Source of the DNA: Cocos nucifera
Taxonomy: Eukaryota > Streptophyta > Magnoliopsida > Arecales > Arecaceae
Direction of reading: 5' to 3'
Assembly: GCA_006176705.1 (NCBI GenBank)
Contig: QRFJ01000762.1
Coordinates: forward strand, 310,001-374,000
Length of the DNA stretch: 64,000 nucleotides
Under the pieces are notes generated by a model. It was not told the origin of the DNA and made no database searches. It was given only the letters and a program-made list of their open reading frames with translations. The translations under genes and the position numbers were made by a program. This document shows positions 32,356-44,069 of the stretch, in pieces (position 1 is the first letter of the stretch; the number at the start of each line of letters is the position of its first letter).

Positions 32356-32368
32356 ATCTCTCCCTTTC
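32356..32368 (-). promoter_or_regulatory. Polypurine tract of SIRE-F
   Basis: The minus strand reads AGAAAGGGAGAGAT directly before TGTTGACCC. The same tract and LTR start occur at 39260-39280 on the plus strand. Confidence 0.82.
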
Positions 32369-32848
32369 TGATGATGATAAAATATTAAGCACTCCATAAA
32401 AAAATGTAAGTGATATATATAGCATGTATATTTAAATACAGGAAGTAATTTTTTAATATAAAATATTCAATTTCTAAAGTGCTCAAGTTTTCAATATTTT
32501 ATCAATGCTCCCCCTTAAAGTATGCTCTTTTGATTAATTAGTATAATTTTACCTGTATGAGAGTTAAGTGATCCATTTTTGTTACATTTTGCCAAAGTTA
32601 TTTTTTTTTAATTCTTGATTAAGATTGACATACATCTTCTCCCCTTTCTTGTCAACATCAAAATCACATTAATGTAAAAGATAATGAAATTTTTATTGCA
32701 AAAGAAAAAGTGCATTGATATAAAATATTCAATTCATTAAAAAGAAAGGAATAGATGAGCAAAAGTGTATATTGATTTACAAAAAGAGACATCCAATCAA
32801 TATACCAATAATAAGCCAAAATTCAATACATAGAGGAAAAATCTAGAC
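32369..32848 (-). other. SIRE-F 3' untranslated region
   Basis: About 480 bp, AT-rich, between the extra ORF and the polypurine tract. It contains AAAGAGCATACTTTAA, also found at 39050 in the inverted copy, which shows the two regions are homologous. No frame. Confidence 0.7.
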
Positions 32849-34318
32849 CTAGTCTTCATCAGAAAAAAATTCTATAATGGGTTTGGAAGCTGAATGAGGT
32901 CTAGTAGAGGAAAGATGAGGGGCTAATCGAGGAGAAGGGGAGGGTCGAGAGGTAAAAGGAGTTTGAGATCCAAGGTTTCCAAAACCATCTATAATCTGCT
33001 AAAGAGAGGCGTTGATCACTTCCACACTGGTACACTGAGTGATAATATTTTCTTTCACTCTCCTGGCAATCTTGGCAGTTTCAGTCAATAGAAGTTTCAT
33101 TTGTGCTGATGACCCATGCTGCTCTTTTTATAGAATTTTCAATTTTTGAGATAAGCTACTAATCTGCTAACTAAGCACGTTGGTCTATCCTTTAGTAGAA
33201 ATTCTTTGCTCTTCAATGCTTACAAGAATCTGATGTTTCAGTCCAGAGAGCAGTTCAGTCATCTTTGCTGATACCTTCCCCATAACTTGCTCCACAACTC
33301 GTTTTTCCAATATATCCGAATCAAAGTCAGAAGACAGGGCAGGAATTTGGCTTAGATGAACTTAAGGTGTGTGGAGGGATCCAAGGGTAGTGGAAGATGG
33401 ACTAGCAGCTGAAGGAGAAGATGGAGGAGGTGGAGGTCTATGTTCCTTAGGTTCATTTCTAACAATATGTCTTCATCCGATTTGACCCACCTATCTTCTT
33501 TCGTTATAAATTTCATTCTATGCAGTGTCTCTTCATTTACGTAGATAGTATGAGCAAGTCCTTTGAAATCTTCACCTTCTAAATCTATATGAAAGTCCTT
33601 GAAAATCAGGGTGAAGTTTATTCCATAAGGGAGACATGCCTAGCTTTTGTTTGTAGTATCCTTAATTTGTTGAAGCATTAGGAAAGGGAAGTTCATAGGA
33701 GTTCCTGTTACCAAATAATACATAATTTCAAGCTCTTTCTTCCCTATCCAGTCATGTCTTCTAACTTTAGGAAAAATTATGTGATTGACTGTACTATGCA
33801 GTAGCCTTATTTCCACAAAAAAGATGGTTTGATATTAATTATTCATTTTCATTTACATCATCCCTTTCTAAAACATACTTCAATGCTTCAATTTTTTTAG
33901 TTAAATTCAAGTAATAAATTCCAGATCTTGGTACTTCTAATAGATGCCCTAATCTTCTTTCATCTAAAGCAATATTAACCCCTTTCACCGAAGATTTGAC
34001 CCCAGATTCTCCCTCAAACTTGAGAATGTCAAAAAATTTCCTGGTAAGGTCTGGGTAGACTTTTACCTCAAGTGAATAGAGCTTTTTCCAACCTTATTGT
34101 TGTAACCATGATCTAATATGGAAGTGTTCTTGATCCAAAAATCCAAAATCCACCTTCCATCTAATAGGAACACTTTTGGTGGCAATGAACAGGTGAGAAT
34201 GAGATGATTGAGCTGCTAGAGAAATATGGGAGTTGTCTCACTATCTCTTTGCCCTATTTTCAGTTGATGGAGTGGTGGACAGTCTTTAGGCGGTTGTAGA
34301 TTTTCTTTTTGGAGCCAT
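32849..34318 (-). pseudogene. Decayed extra ORF in the env-like position of the SIRE-like element
   Basis: From Met 34318 (MAPKRKSTTA) to a stop at 32849 the minus strand keeps a protein-like pattern of about 490 codons in two or three frames with some ten stops. The central part (about 34190-33480) resembles the 'putative plant transposon protein' domain (I believe Pfam PF20167): VPIRWKVDFGFLDQEHF, GWKKLYSLEVKVYPDL, SVKGVNIALDERRLGHLLEV, RLLHSTVNHIIFPKVRRHD and LPYGINFTLIFKDFHIDL. The C-terminus is helical (a likely coiled coil, KMTELLSGLKHQI) with a Pro/Ser-rich tail ending SDED. I see no signal peptide or membrane segment, so it is not an obvious envelope. Several stops are TAG where CAG would fit. 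The function of the family is unknown. Confidence 0.62.
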
Positions 34319-34627
34319 TGGAATCTCGAAATCTGACCAAAAAGGTAATGGAATAGTGATTTGGGGGATTGGAATGGGTTGGAGGGAGTTTGAGATAGTA
34401 AGGAACGAGAGCTCTTGGTGAATGAAAAAGAGAAATAAAATATAGTGCTTTACAAAATTTCACTATAAAGGAGGGACTCGTAATATTCGAGAAGTCTCAA
34501 CTTAAAATGAGAAGTCTCAAAAAATTGAGAAGTCTCGAGTTTAAGGTGAGATGTCCTGGGTTACAACTAAGATGTCTCAATTATAAATTGAGACATCTTA
34601 AGAATAGAAGCAAAATTTTAGAAAGGA
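34319..34627 (-). other. SIRE-F spacer upstream of the extra ORF
   Basis: Holds repeated AGAAGTCTCAA and AGATGTC units near 34475-34600 and a perfect palindrome at 34568-34600. The small open frame 34260-34463 is not protein-like. Confidence 0.55.
34568..34600. other. Perfect 15-bp inverted repeat with TGTCTC/GAGACA arms
   Basis: Arms TAAGATGTCTCAATT and AATTGAGACATCTTA with a 3-base loop (ATA). As DNA it is a pair of opposed auxin-response-type motifs; as RNA it would be a strong hairpin. Both readings are inference. Confidence 0.75.
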
Positions 34628-35054
34628 TGAAATTTCTAACTAGATTTTCTTGATTTTACTAGGTAGGAATTAAAGAAACTAGATCTAGGGTTTCAGAGCT
34701 AGATCTTGAAATTTTTTTAGATCTGGACAGCGAAAGATAGGAATTAATCAAAATTAATTTATAAAAATCAGAAAACCCCTAGATCTAAGATCCTATTACA
34801 TGATTATAGCATGTGATAAATCAGAAATTAAAAATCAATAGAAAAGAAGGACATGTTGATCACATCAACATTGATCTACACTAGATCACATTCAGGGATG
34901 AAATAGAGGATCAGATCCATATTACTTATGCAAGTTAGATGTTCTAACTTGCTGATCCACTCTTGAGAATATATCTCTGAGCCACACATAATCCAGCCTC
35001 TAAGGTTTGTCCACACGAGCCCATGAATCCCAATTAGAAGTTCGATGCTCGAAA

Positions 35055-35084
35055 ATCAGCATAGTATGCTAGTACTATGCTGAT
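35055..35084. other. Perfect 12-bp inverted repeat in the Cop2-X LTR
   Basis: Arms ATCAGCATAGTA and TACTATGCTGAT with TGCTAG between. It lies downstream of the TATA box, so it would be in the transcribed leader as a hairpin. Confidence 0.7.
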
Positions 35085-35390
35085 CCTTCTTCGACATCGA
35101 TCCAATGCTTCCTTTTTCAAGATTTGGATACTCTAAAAAATCAGAATGAAGGGGAGAGACTTTCAATCTAAAATAATACTCAAAAATCTTTTTGAAAGAA
35201 GAAAATAGGGAAGAACTAAAGAAAATCCTAGAAGAAGACCCTCTTCTTCTTCTCTATTTTCTCACCTAGACACCTAGATTGGTGTCCAAAAAATCCCCAT
35301 GCCCAAGAGGTTTCTCACTCTGATTTTCACACACCCAATAGGCCTCTCTAATGTATGGAATATATCAGAAAATCAGTCCAAAAGGAGCCT

Positions 35391-35398
35391 CTTATATA
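35391..35398 (-). promoter_or_regulatory. TATA box of the Cop2-X LTR
   Basis: TATATAAG on the minus strand. Confidence 0.6.
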
Positions 35399-37169
35399 GA
35401 GATATGTAGGAGTCCTTATCTAGGTCAAATACCTAGACAAGGTATGTCCTAAATAGGCAATTTGTTGGGGCGCCCAACACTTAGGTGCCCCCTCCATATT
35501 CCATTTTATGGACCATCAAGATTGCCTGCACAAAAACCTTTCTTTTCACCATGGAAACCAGAAAGAAAATAAGGAAAGTACAAAGCACAAAAGGGAGGAA
35601 GTTTGGTTTGTTGGGATTCTATCTCATAGAAATCAAAACCACAACTACCTGCCATCCATTGACCTGGTCCATAACAAAACTCCATATAAGAAAGAGTGGG
35701 AAGGGGGGCATGCATGAACATTAGGGAGAGAGGGATTTTGATGCCAAAAGTAAGAGAGAGGGGGTGTGGAGGGCATAGGGTATAGGTGGTGCAAGGATGG
35801 AATCATAGTCTTACTAGGATTCCATATTTGACTTAATCAAATATGGTTTCTTAAATCAAATTAAATCAAAAGCAAATCAACTTAATTAAATTAGATCCTA
35901 AACTAATTAGGAATCTAATTAAATTATATTAAATCAAATTTAGATCTAATTTAATTTTTTAATCAAATTAAAAATTGGATTGATTCAAGTCCTAATTGAA
36001 CTAGGACTAATTCTTCCTTGCAATTGGCTTATCTAATAAATCAATTGGACTTGATCCAATCAAGTCCAAACTAAATCTAATTAAATTATATTTAATTAGA
36101 CTTAATCTCAATCTTTTAACTTAATCAAATTAAGTTAATTAGTAATCCAATTGCTAATCGATCCTCCTACAATACTTGCACTAGGTTAAACATCAATGGT
36201 ATTGGTCGTTTAACCCTAGAATGATTCTTAATCATTGATCAACCATCCGATCAGATCATGAACTCTAATGTGTGTAACCCCATAGGTTCAAACTTAAGAT
36301 GATAGTATAGGAATAAATTTTTATACTAATCAAAGTGATCATGTAGTAATGATACCCGATGATCGGATAGGTTGAATGTGTAGAACAACATCCTCAAAAC
36401 CTATGTGGATATAGCTTTTATATAATTCATCCTCTTGACTAAAATGCTCGTAGGACACCTCAAAGTTCAACTGTCAACTCTGATAAGGCAATCCACATTA
36501 TATTTCAAAATACCCAATTCATATTTTGGATTATTCTGGTCAAGGCTTTGCTATATTGAAATATGGTGATACATTCTTCTCCAACTCTGAGAGTAGTCAA
36601 TCCCATCTTAATCACACACCGACTTCATAAGTACTTGACTATGTCCAGTAGCTTTTCATTACTAAATTAAAAATTTAATTAGTCTGGTACCAAAGCATAG
36701 TGAGTTGCTTGCAAGCCACTGAGGTGATCTTAGGTCTAAAGGATACTTATACCTATATCCCATCAAAGACATTCTTGATAGCAGAATGCTATAGAGTTGG
36801 TTACGTTTCGTGATGATATACCCTTACATCTTATTTGTATGCCATACCAGTGTCTCTATACTTCTTAGTTAAGAGGACAATCAACCTATATGGCATGTAG
36901 CAACCTATGCTCAATAAATGCTGTCATCCTTATTAACAGCCTATTATTTGATCGTGAATAGTTTTAAGGACTAATCGATATTTTCTCTCTTTATGGAAAC
37001 TAGATAGTCCTAAGAACTTCATCACAATAATGTAGCTCATTAGAAGATGTAGACTTTATGATGAAAAGGATGCCAAAATAATTATTATTTATTAATAAAT
37101 TAATTATAATTATAATATAGCTCAATCATTAATAGGCTGATGATTGACTTTGGAACATATTTTTCAACA

Positions 37170-37183
37170 ACTCCCACTTATCC
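37170..37183 (-). promoter_or_regulatory. Polypurine tract of Cop2-X
   Basis: The minus strand reads GGATAAGTGGGAGT directly before TGTTG, as in Cop1-E (54728-54738). Confidence 0.82.
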
Positions 37184-38455
37184 TAAAGCCACTTAGCATA
37201 GTATTTAATACCCATCTTTGACTTGCAATTGTTGAACTCCTTTATTGCTAAGGCTTTAGTGAAGGGATTGGCCAGGTTCTTCTTTTCATCGATCTTCTGA
37301 AGATCGACATCATCTTGATTTACAATCTCTCGAACTAGGTGGAAGCAGTGCAATATGTGCTTCATTCACTGGTGTGCCTTTGGTTCCTTCACCTGAGCAA
37401 TGACATCAGTGTTGTAATAGTAGAGCAGGACTGGACCATTAAGGGAAAGTGCTACTCTAAGCTCGGTGATGAACTTTTTCAGCCACACAGCTTTCTTTGC
37501 AGCATTTGATGCTGCGATATACTCCACCTCGCAAATGGAGTCTACCACAGTATGCTGCTTGAAACTCTTCCAGTAGATAGCTTCATTATTTAGAGTAAAG
37601 ATGTAACCCAACATGTTTCTACCATCATCATGGTCAGATTGAAAGTTGGAATCTATAAACTCCATAAGTTTCAGATCTGACTCATCATAAATCAACCATT
37701 GGTCCTTAGTATTTCTCAAATACTTAAGAATGGCGTTAACCACTTTTTAGTGGTTTTCTCCAGGATCAGATTGGTATCTACTCACTACTCTTAGTGAGTA
37801 TGCTATATCTAGTTTTGTATATATCATGGCATATATAATAGATTCTACTATCAAAGCATATGGGACTCTACTTATACGCTCTCTCTCTTTAGGAGTTATC
37901 GAACAATCCTTCTTAGAGAGAAAAATTTCATGGCCTATCGAGAGATAGCATTTTTTGGAATTCTTCATGCTGAACCTCTTCAACACAGTATTAATATACG
38001 TAAACTGAGATAACCCAAGCATCCTCTTAGATCAATTGCTATAGATCTTCATTTCTAGGATGTAGGATGCTTCACCCAAATCCTTCATGGAGAACTAAGA
38101 TGACAATCAAACTTTTTCCTATAGTGTGGGGACGTCATTCTCGATTAAGAGAATGTCATCCATGTATAATATAAGAAATACCACTATTGGATCATTTGCC
38201 CATTTATAAATGTAGGGCTCTTCTTCATTCTTAATGAAGCCATATGTTTTGATCACCTTATCAAAATACATGTTCCAACTCTAAGATGCCTGCTTCAATC
38301 CATAAATAGATCTCTAAAGCTTGCACACCTTGGACTCATCTATGGATGTAAACCTCTCAGATTGTATCATATACACCTCTTCAGTTAGCTCTCTATTCAG
38401 AAAAGCTGTCTTCACATCCATCTACCAAATTTTAGCTCTTCATATCAGTCTTACC
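37184..38455 (-). pseudogene. Cop2-X RNase H and C-terminal reverse transcriptase
   Basis: Open pieces: 37747-38022 (RT end, MKNSKKCYLSIGHEIFLSKKD, DIAYSLRVVSRYQSDPGENH), 37366-37743 (RNase H, EVEYIAASNAAKKAVWLKKF) and 37183-37365 (C-terminus). From 38023 to 38455 the RT palm continues with stops. The catalytic YMDD is readable around 38155-38170 as MDD in a broken frame. Frame joints near 37745 and 37366 are single stops. The copy ends abruptly at about 38455, where inverted SIRE sequence begins. Confidence 0.82.
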
Positions 38456-41300
38456 TCAATACACCATGTATAGAATTTTTTCTGATGAAGACTGGTCTAG
38501 ATTTTTCCTCTAATGTTAGAAGTGTCGTATTTTGCGGAGTCATTCTATATTTACGGAGAAGTAGATTGAGGATATATTGAATTAATATAGGGAGTTCTCT
38601 TATATAGTGTGATATCTCTCCATATAGATTCACAATTACTCTGATTCTATACTGTATTCGCACACTTATATTTTCTTTTTAAAGCAATAGAATCTAGAAT
38701 TAATTTACATTATGTCTCTCCGCAAGTGCATTTTCTCCATACTCTTCTGTCTCTATAGATATATCACCCACTTCTTTTTCTCTATTTTAGATCATTGTAC
38801 TTAACATTATATAGTACGCCTAGCATTGTTTGTCATCGTTTTCACAGAGAGAAGTGGGGGAGATTACCAAAATGTATGGTCATTCCTTCAATCAAGAAAT
38901 TTAAATTAGAAACACATAATACATGGTACGGGTGCCAATCACATGTAGACAAATTTAACAATGGCCTAAAGTCAGTTTCATCACAACTTAAAAACTCTTA
39001 GGACCCTCCATTAGAGGATACAAGATGTAATAACTTCACTTATCAAAAGAGCATACTTTAAGGGGTGAGAAGGCATGATCGTGAAAATCTATTTGTCAAA
39101 TACACTTCGAAGCATACTTTGATAAGTTGAAAATATTCTCTCTTATATCTTATAGTGAATCAATGACTTACCTGTAATACTTAATATACATGCTATATAT
39201 ATCACTTACAATTTATATTTACTCGGAAATCCGAGTGCCTTTACTAATTATCATCATCAGAAAGGGAGAGATTGTTGACCCTCTAAGTAATTTTAATGAT
39301 GGACCTAACTATATATATTTCAGATAGCATCTACCTTCATGGATGTATGTATATGTGATTAACAATTTAATTTTCGGTTTAAAGCGCGAATTTATTTTAA
39401 TAGATATCTCACGCGCAAAGAGAGACGCTTCTGATGACTCTACAATAGTGAGCAATAAATCAAATGGCACCATTCAGATGTTAGGATCAAAGAAGTCAAT
39501 GGGTGTGTCGTGTAACACTTATTTCATAGATACTACACATAGCATGAAGCTGTGATTTTTATCGAGATATCTCCATTCAACATATTGTTATGAGAACATT
39601 CTCTGGCAAGTTAGTTTGTGCTTCATGAGCTAGGAAAATAGGCTCTTCATGTGTCACATTTCTGTGAAGAAGACACTGTGAGTCTGATCTCATGTATCAC
39701 CTGTGTGCCTCAGAAGACAAAACATCATTTTTGCATATTGAGACCGAGATGACTCGATGAAAAGAAAACTTCTTGTGAGGTAGTCGCTCATTTTTAGGAC
39801 GTCAACGCTTGAGAGCGTAAGAATACTCCAATTTCATGAATACTCGTAGAGGACCTTGGTGGTCTCCTCTATGTGAGCGCATACCATTTAGGTTAGAGAG
39901 TGGAAATGCATCGATTTTATGGCGCGAATCACTAGGAATGTCTAAGCTTATATCTTTGTTTCAACTAACCTGAGTGTGTTCGAACATTGAGAGCACATGC
40001 CACAAGAACACGTAGTGGTTGACTGAAAAGTGAAGTATGACTTCTTGTAGTACAAATGCATAATAGAAAATTGGTCTCTGAAGATTATAATTTGTTATGT
40101 TTATCATACTCATTTTTAGTTCGCGGAGAAGACAACTCAGTTCATAAAACATAACCATAGATTTGCTGGACGTATATCTCGCATTTATCTTTAAGTGTAT
40201 CCATTTTCATCAATTAAATAGAGTACCATCAATCAAGAGGTCATTGAAGATAGGCTAAAGTTTCTAACTTGCCTGACCACATCTCTCTCAATGAGTTAGA
40301 TTACATTTTGTGGTGGCTTTTTGAGTAGATTTTAATCATTTAAGATGGTTATATTTGAGGAGATGTAGAAATCAAGTTTATGCATAAGTAATGATCTAGT
40401 AAAGAAGAAGATATATATATATAATTACACCATGACCACCGAATAAATAAGATATAGTGCGCAAAAAAGAGAGAGAAGAAGAAAGAAGCGTGACCTAGTT
40501 TTTACAACTTATAAAATACTATCTCCATCACACTTTGACACTCAAGAGCAAAAAACTTCGCCCTTTGTGCAACGCAACTTAGTTCTAATGAGAGGCGACC
40601 ACAACGAGAAGACTACAGTCATGCGACTCAGATTATTTCTCTTATGATGGTTAAATAAGAAGAGATAGTACTTAAGTGTGTGCTCACACTAAATATATAT
40701 AGTGTTCTATACTTTCAAATTATCTTTTAGATGGTATCTACGATTTTAGACTAGTGAGGTGTGCATCGTAAAGTCTTGAGAAAAGGTGTTTGGTGTTTTT
40801 GATTATTTCTCCCATTATTGGATTGGTTAATTTATACGATGTTAAACTAAGAACTTGTAAAGGGTTGTGGTTGGTGAAACTTTAGCAGAGAAACAACGCG
40901 AATATGGAAATTTGGAAGATAAGTGTGATTTCGCGTAATTAAATCCTAATTTGAACGTGTGATGTCGTGGACAGAGGGATTTAGTGAAATGTTCACCATA
41001 ATGGATATTAGCTATAGGGAAAGTGGGTTACGTATTTGTGCAATAGAGAACGAGCATGCGGACCGAAACTAACTTAATAGAATAAGCCTTGTTCGGACTT
41101 ATATGTGGTGACTGTAGACTTTATGGTCTCTGTACTTTTGCTCTTTTGCATCCTGCATAATGCTTACACTTGCTTCACTAAGTTATAGTGTTTAAGGAAT
41201 AAATCATTCGATTTATTCCTTTTTGACGTTTTAAACTTCTCATTAACATATATATATACTCCTCATCAAATATTACCACCCCCCTGTTGCGCTGATTTTT
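38456..41300 (+). mobile_element. SIRE-like 3' end and LTR, inverted and heavily corrupted (SIRE-G)
   Basis: From 38456 it follows, on the plus strand, the end of the extra ORF (TCTGATGAAGAC at 38481), the 3' untranslated region, polypurine tract (39260-39271) and LTR start (39273) of SIRE-F. Anchors line up in order: GAGCATACTTTAA at 39050, ATGCTATATATATCACTTAC at 39190, GACAAAACATCATTTTTGCA near 39715, ACCACCCCCCT at 41275. Between anchors there are many inserted bases, so the copy is about 2.84 kb against 1.83 kb in SIRE-F. No target duplication was found. Confidence 0.72.
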
Positions 41301-44069
41301 TTTCTTTGCTATTTCTAACAGCTAGATCGCTAATATATTGATTATTATGATATCACTCATTAAATCCTTAGATAGAATTTCATTATGGGTATGCCATATA
41401 TGAAACATCCATATTTGAATAAGATTGCAGTTAGTCATCAAAACTGGAATATTTTAAGCATAAACCAGAGGTTGGAGCTTTTTTAATTGTGTTAAGTTTC
41501 ATTTAGTATTCATTGACAATAGAAAGTCGAGAAAAGGAGGACCGTGGAGCTGGTGACACAAAGGAGACGTACGAAGAGAGTTGCTGTTGCACTCTTCAAA
41601 CGTTCATAGCTTGTGGAGTGCTTATCATTCTTACATGAAATAAAATAATTTCTTAGAGGGTGAGACAGCAAAAAAGTGAAGTCTGACGATAAAAGGATGA
41701 GAGAGAGTTGAAAGAGTAGAGAGCAATCAAGTCAGGATAGATATCCGAGAAAGCAAAGTCAACCAGGCAAGACCGTGGAGATAATAGATAGGAAATAATA
41801 TTACTCTTCACTTCACCCGAAGTCCACACCTTTGATTCAATGGCCATTGAGGTGAACGCTGTGGACTTTTCTGGGTGCATACTCGTATGCCCAAGACTGC
41901 TCGCAAAAAACCGTTCAAATGAAACTGTGAAACTCGTTTTGATAGAGGTTGCTAATCGCTAGTCAATTAGTAGGTAGGAAATTTCCATAATATACTGGTG
42001 GTTTCTATGTGTACATCTAGTTGGATGCTTGACTTCTGATGCGTGTACAGTGTAGCTGTCATCGTGTATTGTTACACCTATCGCATTTGTCGGGTTTTGG
42101 CATGATATCAATAGCAAGAGAGACTCGTACCCATATGTATGGATTGCTGATGTTGAATCATATACTCGTAGAGTGCGATGTGCAGGTGTGAGCTCGCAAA
42201 AGCAATTTAGAGATGAAGTGCAGATATGACCATAGACTTCAAAATAGTGGCAAGGATACCATATCGTGTGGATTTTTTCCAATTCGCATTCTTAAGAGTC
42301 TTTCTTATATATTATCTATAAACATTAAGCTCACTTTGGATGGATTTATTATATCAAGTACCTGCTCATTTTATGTGTGCAGATAGATTAATATATCGTT
42401 AAATATTTTTGAGAAATTACTTCTGCTGATTGTGGGGTTAACAAGACCGAATAACTATTGATAAATTAAGAGATCTATATTTGTATAGGACCATTGTGTA
42501 ATTGATGATGTGTGAATGTGCGCCTGAGAGACGCCAGGGGTAATAATTGGCCTCATATAACTTGTCTTGGGGTGTGAGAGCACATCCAATGGGGGCACTC
42601 AAATTGATTCATTAATTTTGGAGACTGAAATAAAATAAAAGATTATGTGAGTATAGTTTATTTGATTTTATGCGATGTGATTCGCTAGTATATGAAATCA
42701 ATTGTAGTCTTATGAATGACATATTACTCGCACGCTCCGCACCGCCTCCACATGATAATAATACATTATGTAGTTCAGTATATAGTTTATATGCTAATGG
42801 AGTTGAAGCACTTAAAGAGCAGTGTGCAAGTTATTAATATCATTAACATCACAATAAAATAGCTCTCGGGATACTGGACACGCCATAGAATACAATAAAA
42901 ATGAGGTCATGGGTGATTGATCTGAAAAATGTGATTTGGATATCATAATTTAATTGACTTCATTATATAGTGGATAGATTCTCACTAAGGAGTCTGAGTC
43001 TATTTTACTGTGGGATGATAGTTGGAACGTATAGGTGAGAGGATGTGAGTGCCACTCCATTAAGAGGTATTGAGTGTGAGCTGAACCACTATAAGTCAAA
43101 GTGACGCTGGGAGAGCCATGGTTCTTGTGTTTGCTCGTAAGTCAGTTTAGTCTCAATTTTATAGTGGATAGTTTTTCATCTTATACGTATATCTCGTTTC
43201 ATCTCATTAACTGTTATTTGACTACAACACCAAGCATGCTATAGTAAGTGTAAAATTTAACATAGTTATAGTGGGTAAAATGTTATCTTGTGAATATTAC
43301 TTTTGCCACAATCCTGCCGGCCTATTGTGCATATCTGTACGCAAGTTACATTACTTATTGAGAGCGTGTGTATGAGGGTATTCACTCCTAGACTCATATG
43401 TGAACTCTATCTGATTAATTTTCCTTAGAGCCAAATTACGAGAGAATTCGACGTGAGAATAGAGATAAGATTGTATGTCAGAGCCAAATAAATTTTATGT
43501 GGTCTTAGTTCGAATGGTAGTGGAAATTTGTATGAGAATGCACATATAAAGAACCTGTCTCACAGGATGCTTCTTTAATTGGCAACTCCTTACGTTGCAG
43601 ATGATAGTTGAGCTTGAAGCACCTATTGCATGAACGAATGAGATTGATTGCGAAGATTCCACTTAAGCCTCCACAGCATATAGCGCCGATAGGTCAGTAG
43701 TGAACTTATGAAAGAAATTTAATAGATAAAGGATAGTGATTCGTCATCTACTCACGCAATCTCCTCTCAATAATTTGACGTTGTAATCGAATGTATGTTT
43801 ACATTTTCAGGAGCTATGATCGAGTAAAAATATAAAGTATGAATGCAACCGCATGAATCACTCGCTACAAGTCTTATGACACTCCATAATTTCCTCTTAG
43901 TATCTAGGGGTCTTTATATGGAAATCGCAAAGAACATATGAAATTCTTACACAACGTTGTAACTTTCTACTCTATTGGACATTTTCAGCAAAAAAAGTAT
44001 GGAAAAAATTGAAAATGATCTTTGAGGGTGTTGCCCCTAGGAATGTTTTGATGAGCATAAAATAATGTT
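41301..44069. other. Unassigned stretch of unusual texture
   Basis: No repeat family, frame or motif recognised. It is richer in CG, TATG and GTGTG strings than the surrounding elements and resembles the corrupted parts of SIRE-G. ORFs here (41653-41880, 41959-42282) show no protein family pattern. Confidence 0.5.

Larger units (their letters stand above)
31057..34627 (-). mobile_element. SIRE/Maximus-like copia element, 3' end (SIRE-F)
   Basis: On the minus strand: an extra ORF (34318-32849), 3' untranslated region, polypurine tract and 3' LTR (32355-31057). The pol part is absent; a Cop2 LTR takes its place at 34628. Assignment to the SIRE group rests on the layout and on the pol of SIRE-H (47839-52285), thought to belong to the same group; no shared DNA between F and H was found. 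The same 3' end occurs in worn form at 38456-41300. Confidence 0.68.
34628..37169 (-). repeat. Cop2-X 3' LTR
   Basis: About 2.54 kb, CA at 37168-37169 next to the tract, the other end tentatively at TG 34628. A TATA box reads TATATAAG on the minus strand (35391-35398). The overlapping open frames at 35485-35724, on both strands, are inside it and are not genes. Tracts of AAATTA-type repeats fill 35870-36120. Confidence 0.75.
34628..38455 (-). mobile_element. Angela-like copia element of family Cop2, 3' part (copy X)
   Basis: On the minus strand: end of RT and RNase H (38455-37170), polypurine tract and LTR (37169-34628). The rest of pol and gag are missing. It sits between two opposite SIRE 3' ends. 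The RT/RNase H resembles Cop2-Y (58990-60200). Confidence 0.82.

Noticed and set aside
35485..35724. Overlapping open frames in three frames in the Cop2-X LTR
   Set aside because: The segment is LTR sequence with few stops by chance; no start context or family pattern.
41653..42282. Possible genes in the unassigned stretch (76 and 108 codons)
   Set aside because: No domain pattern and the sequence quality is doubtful.
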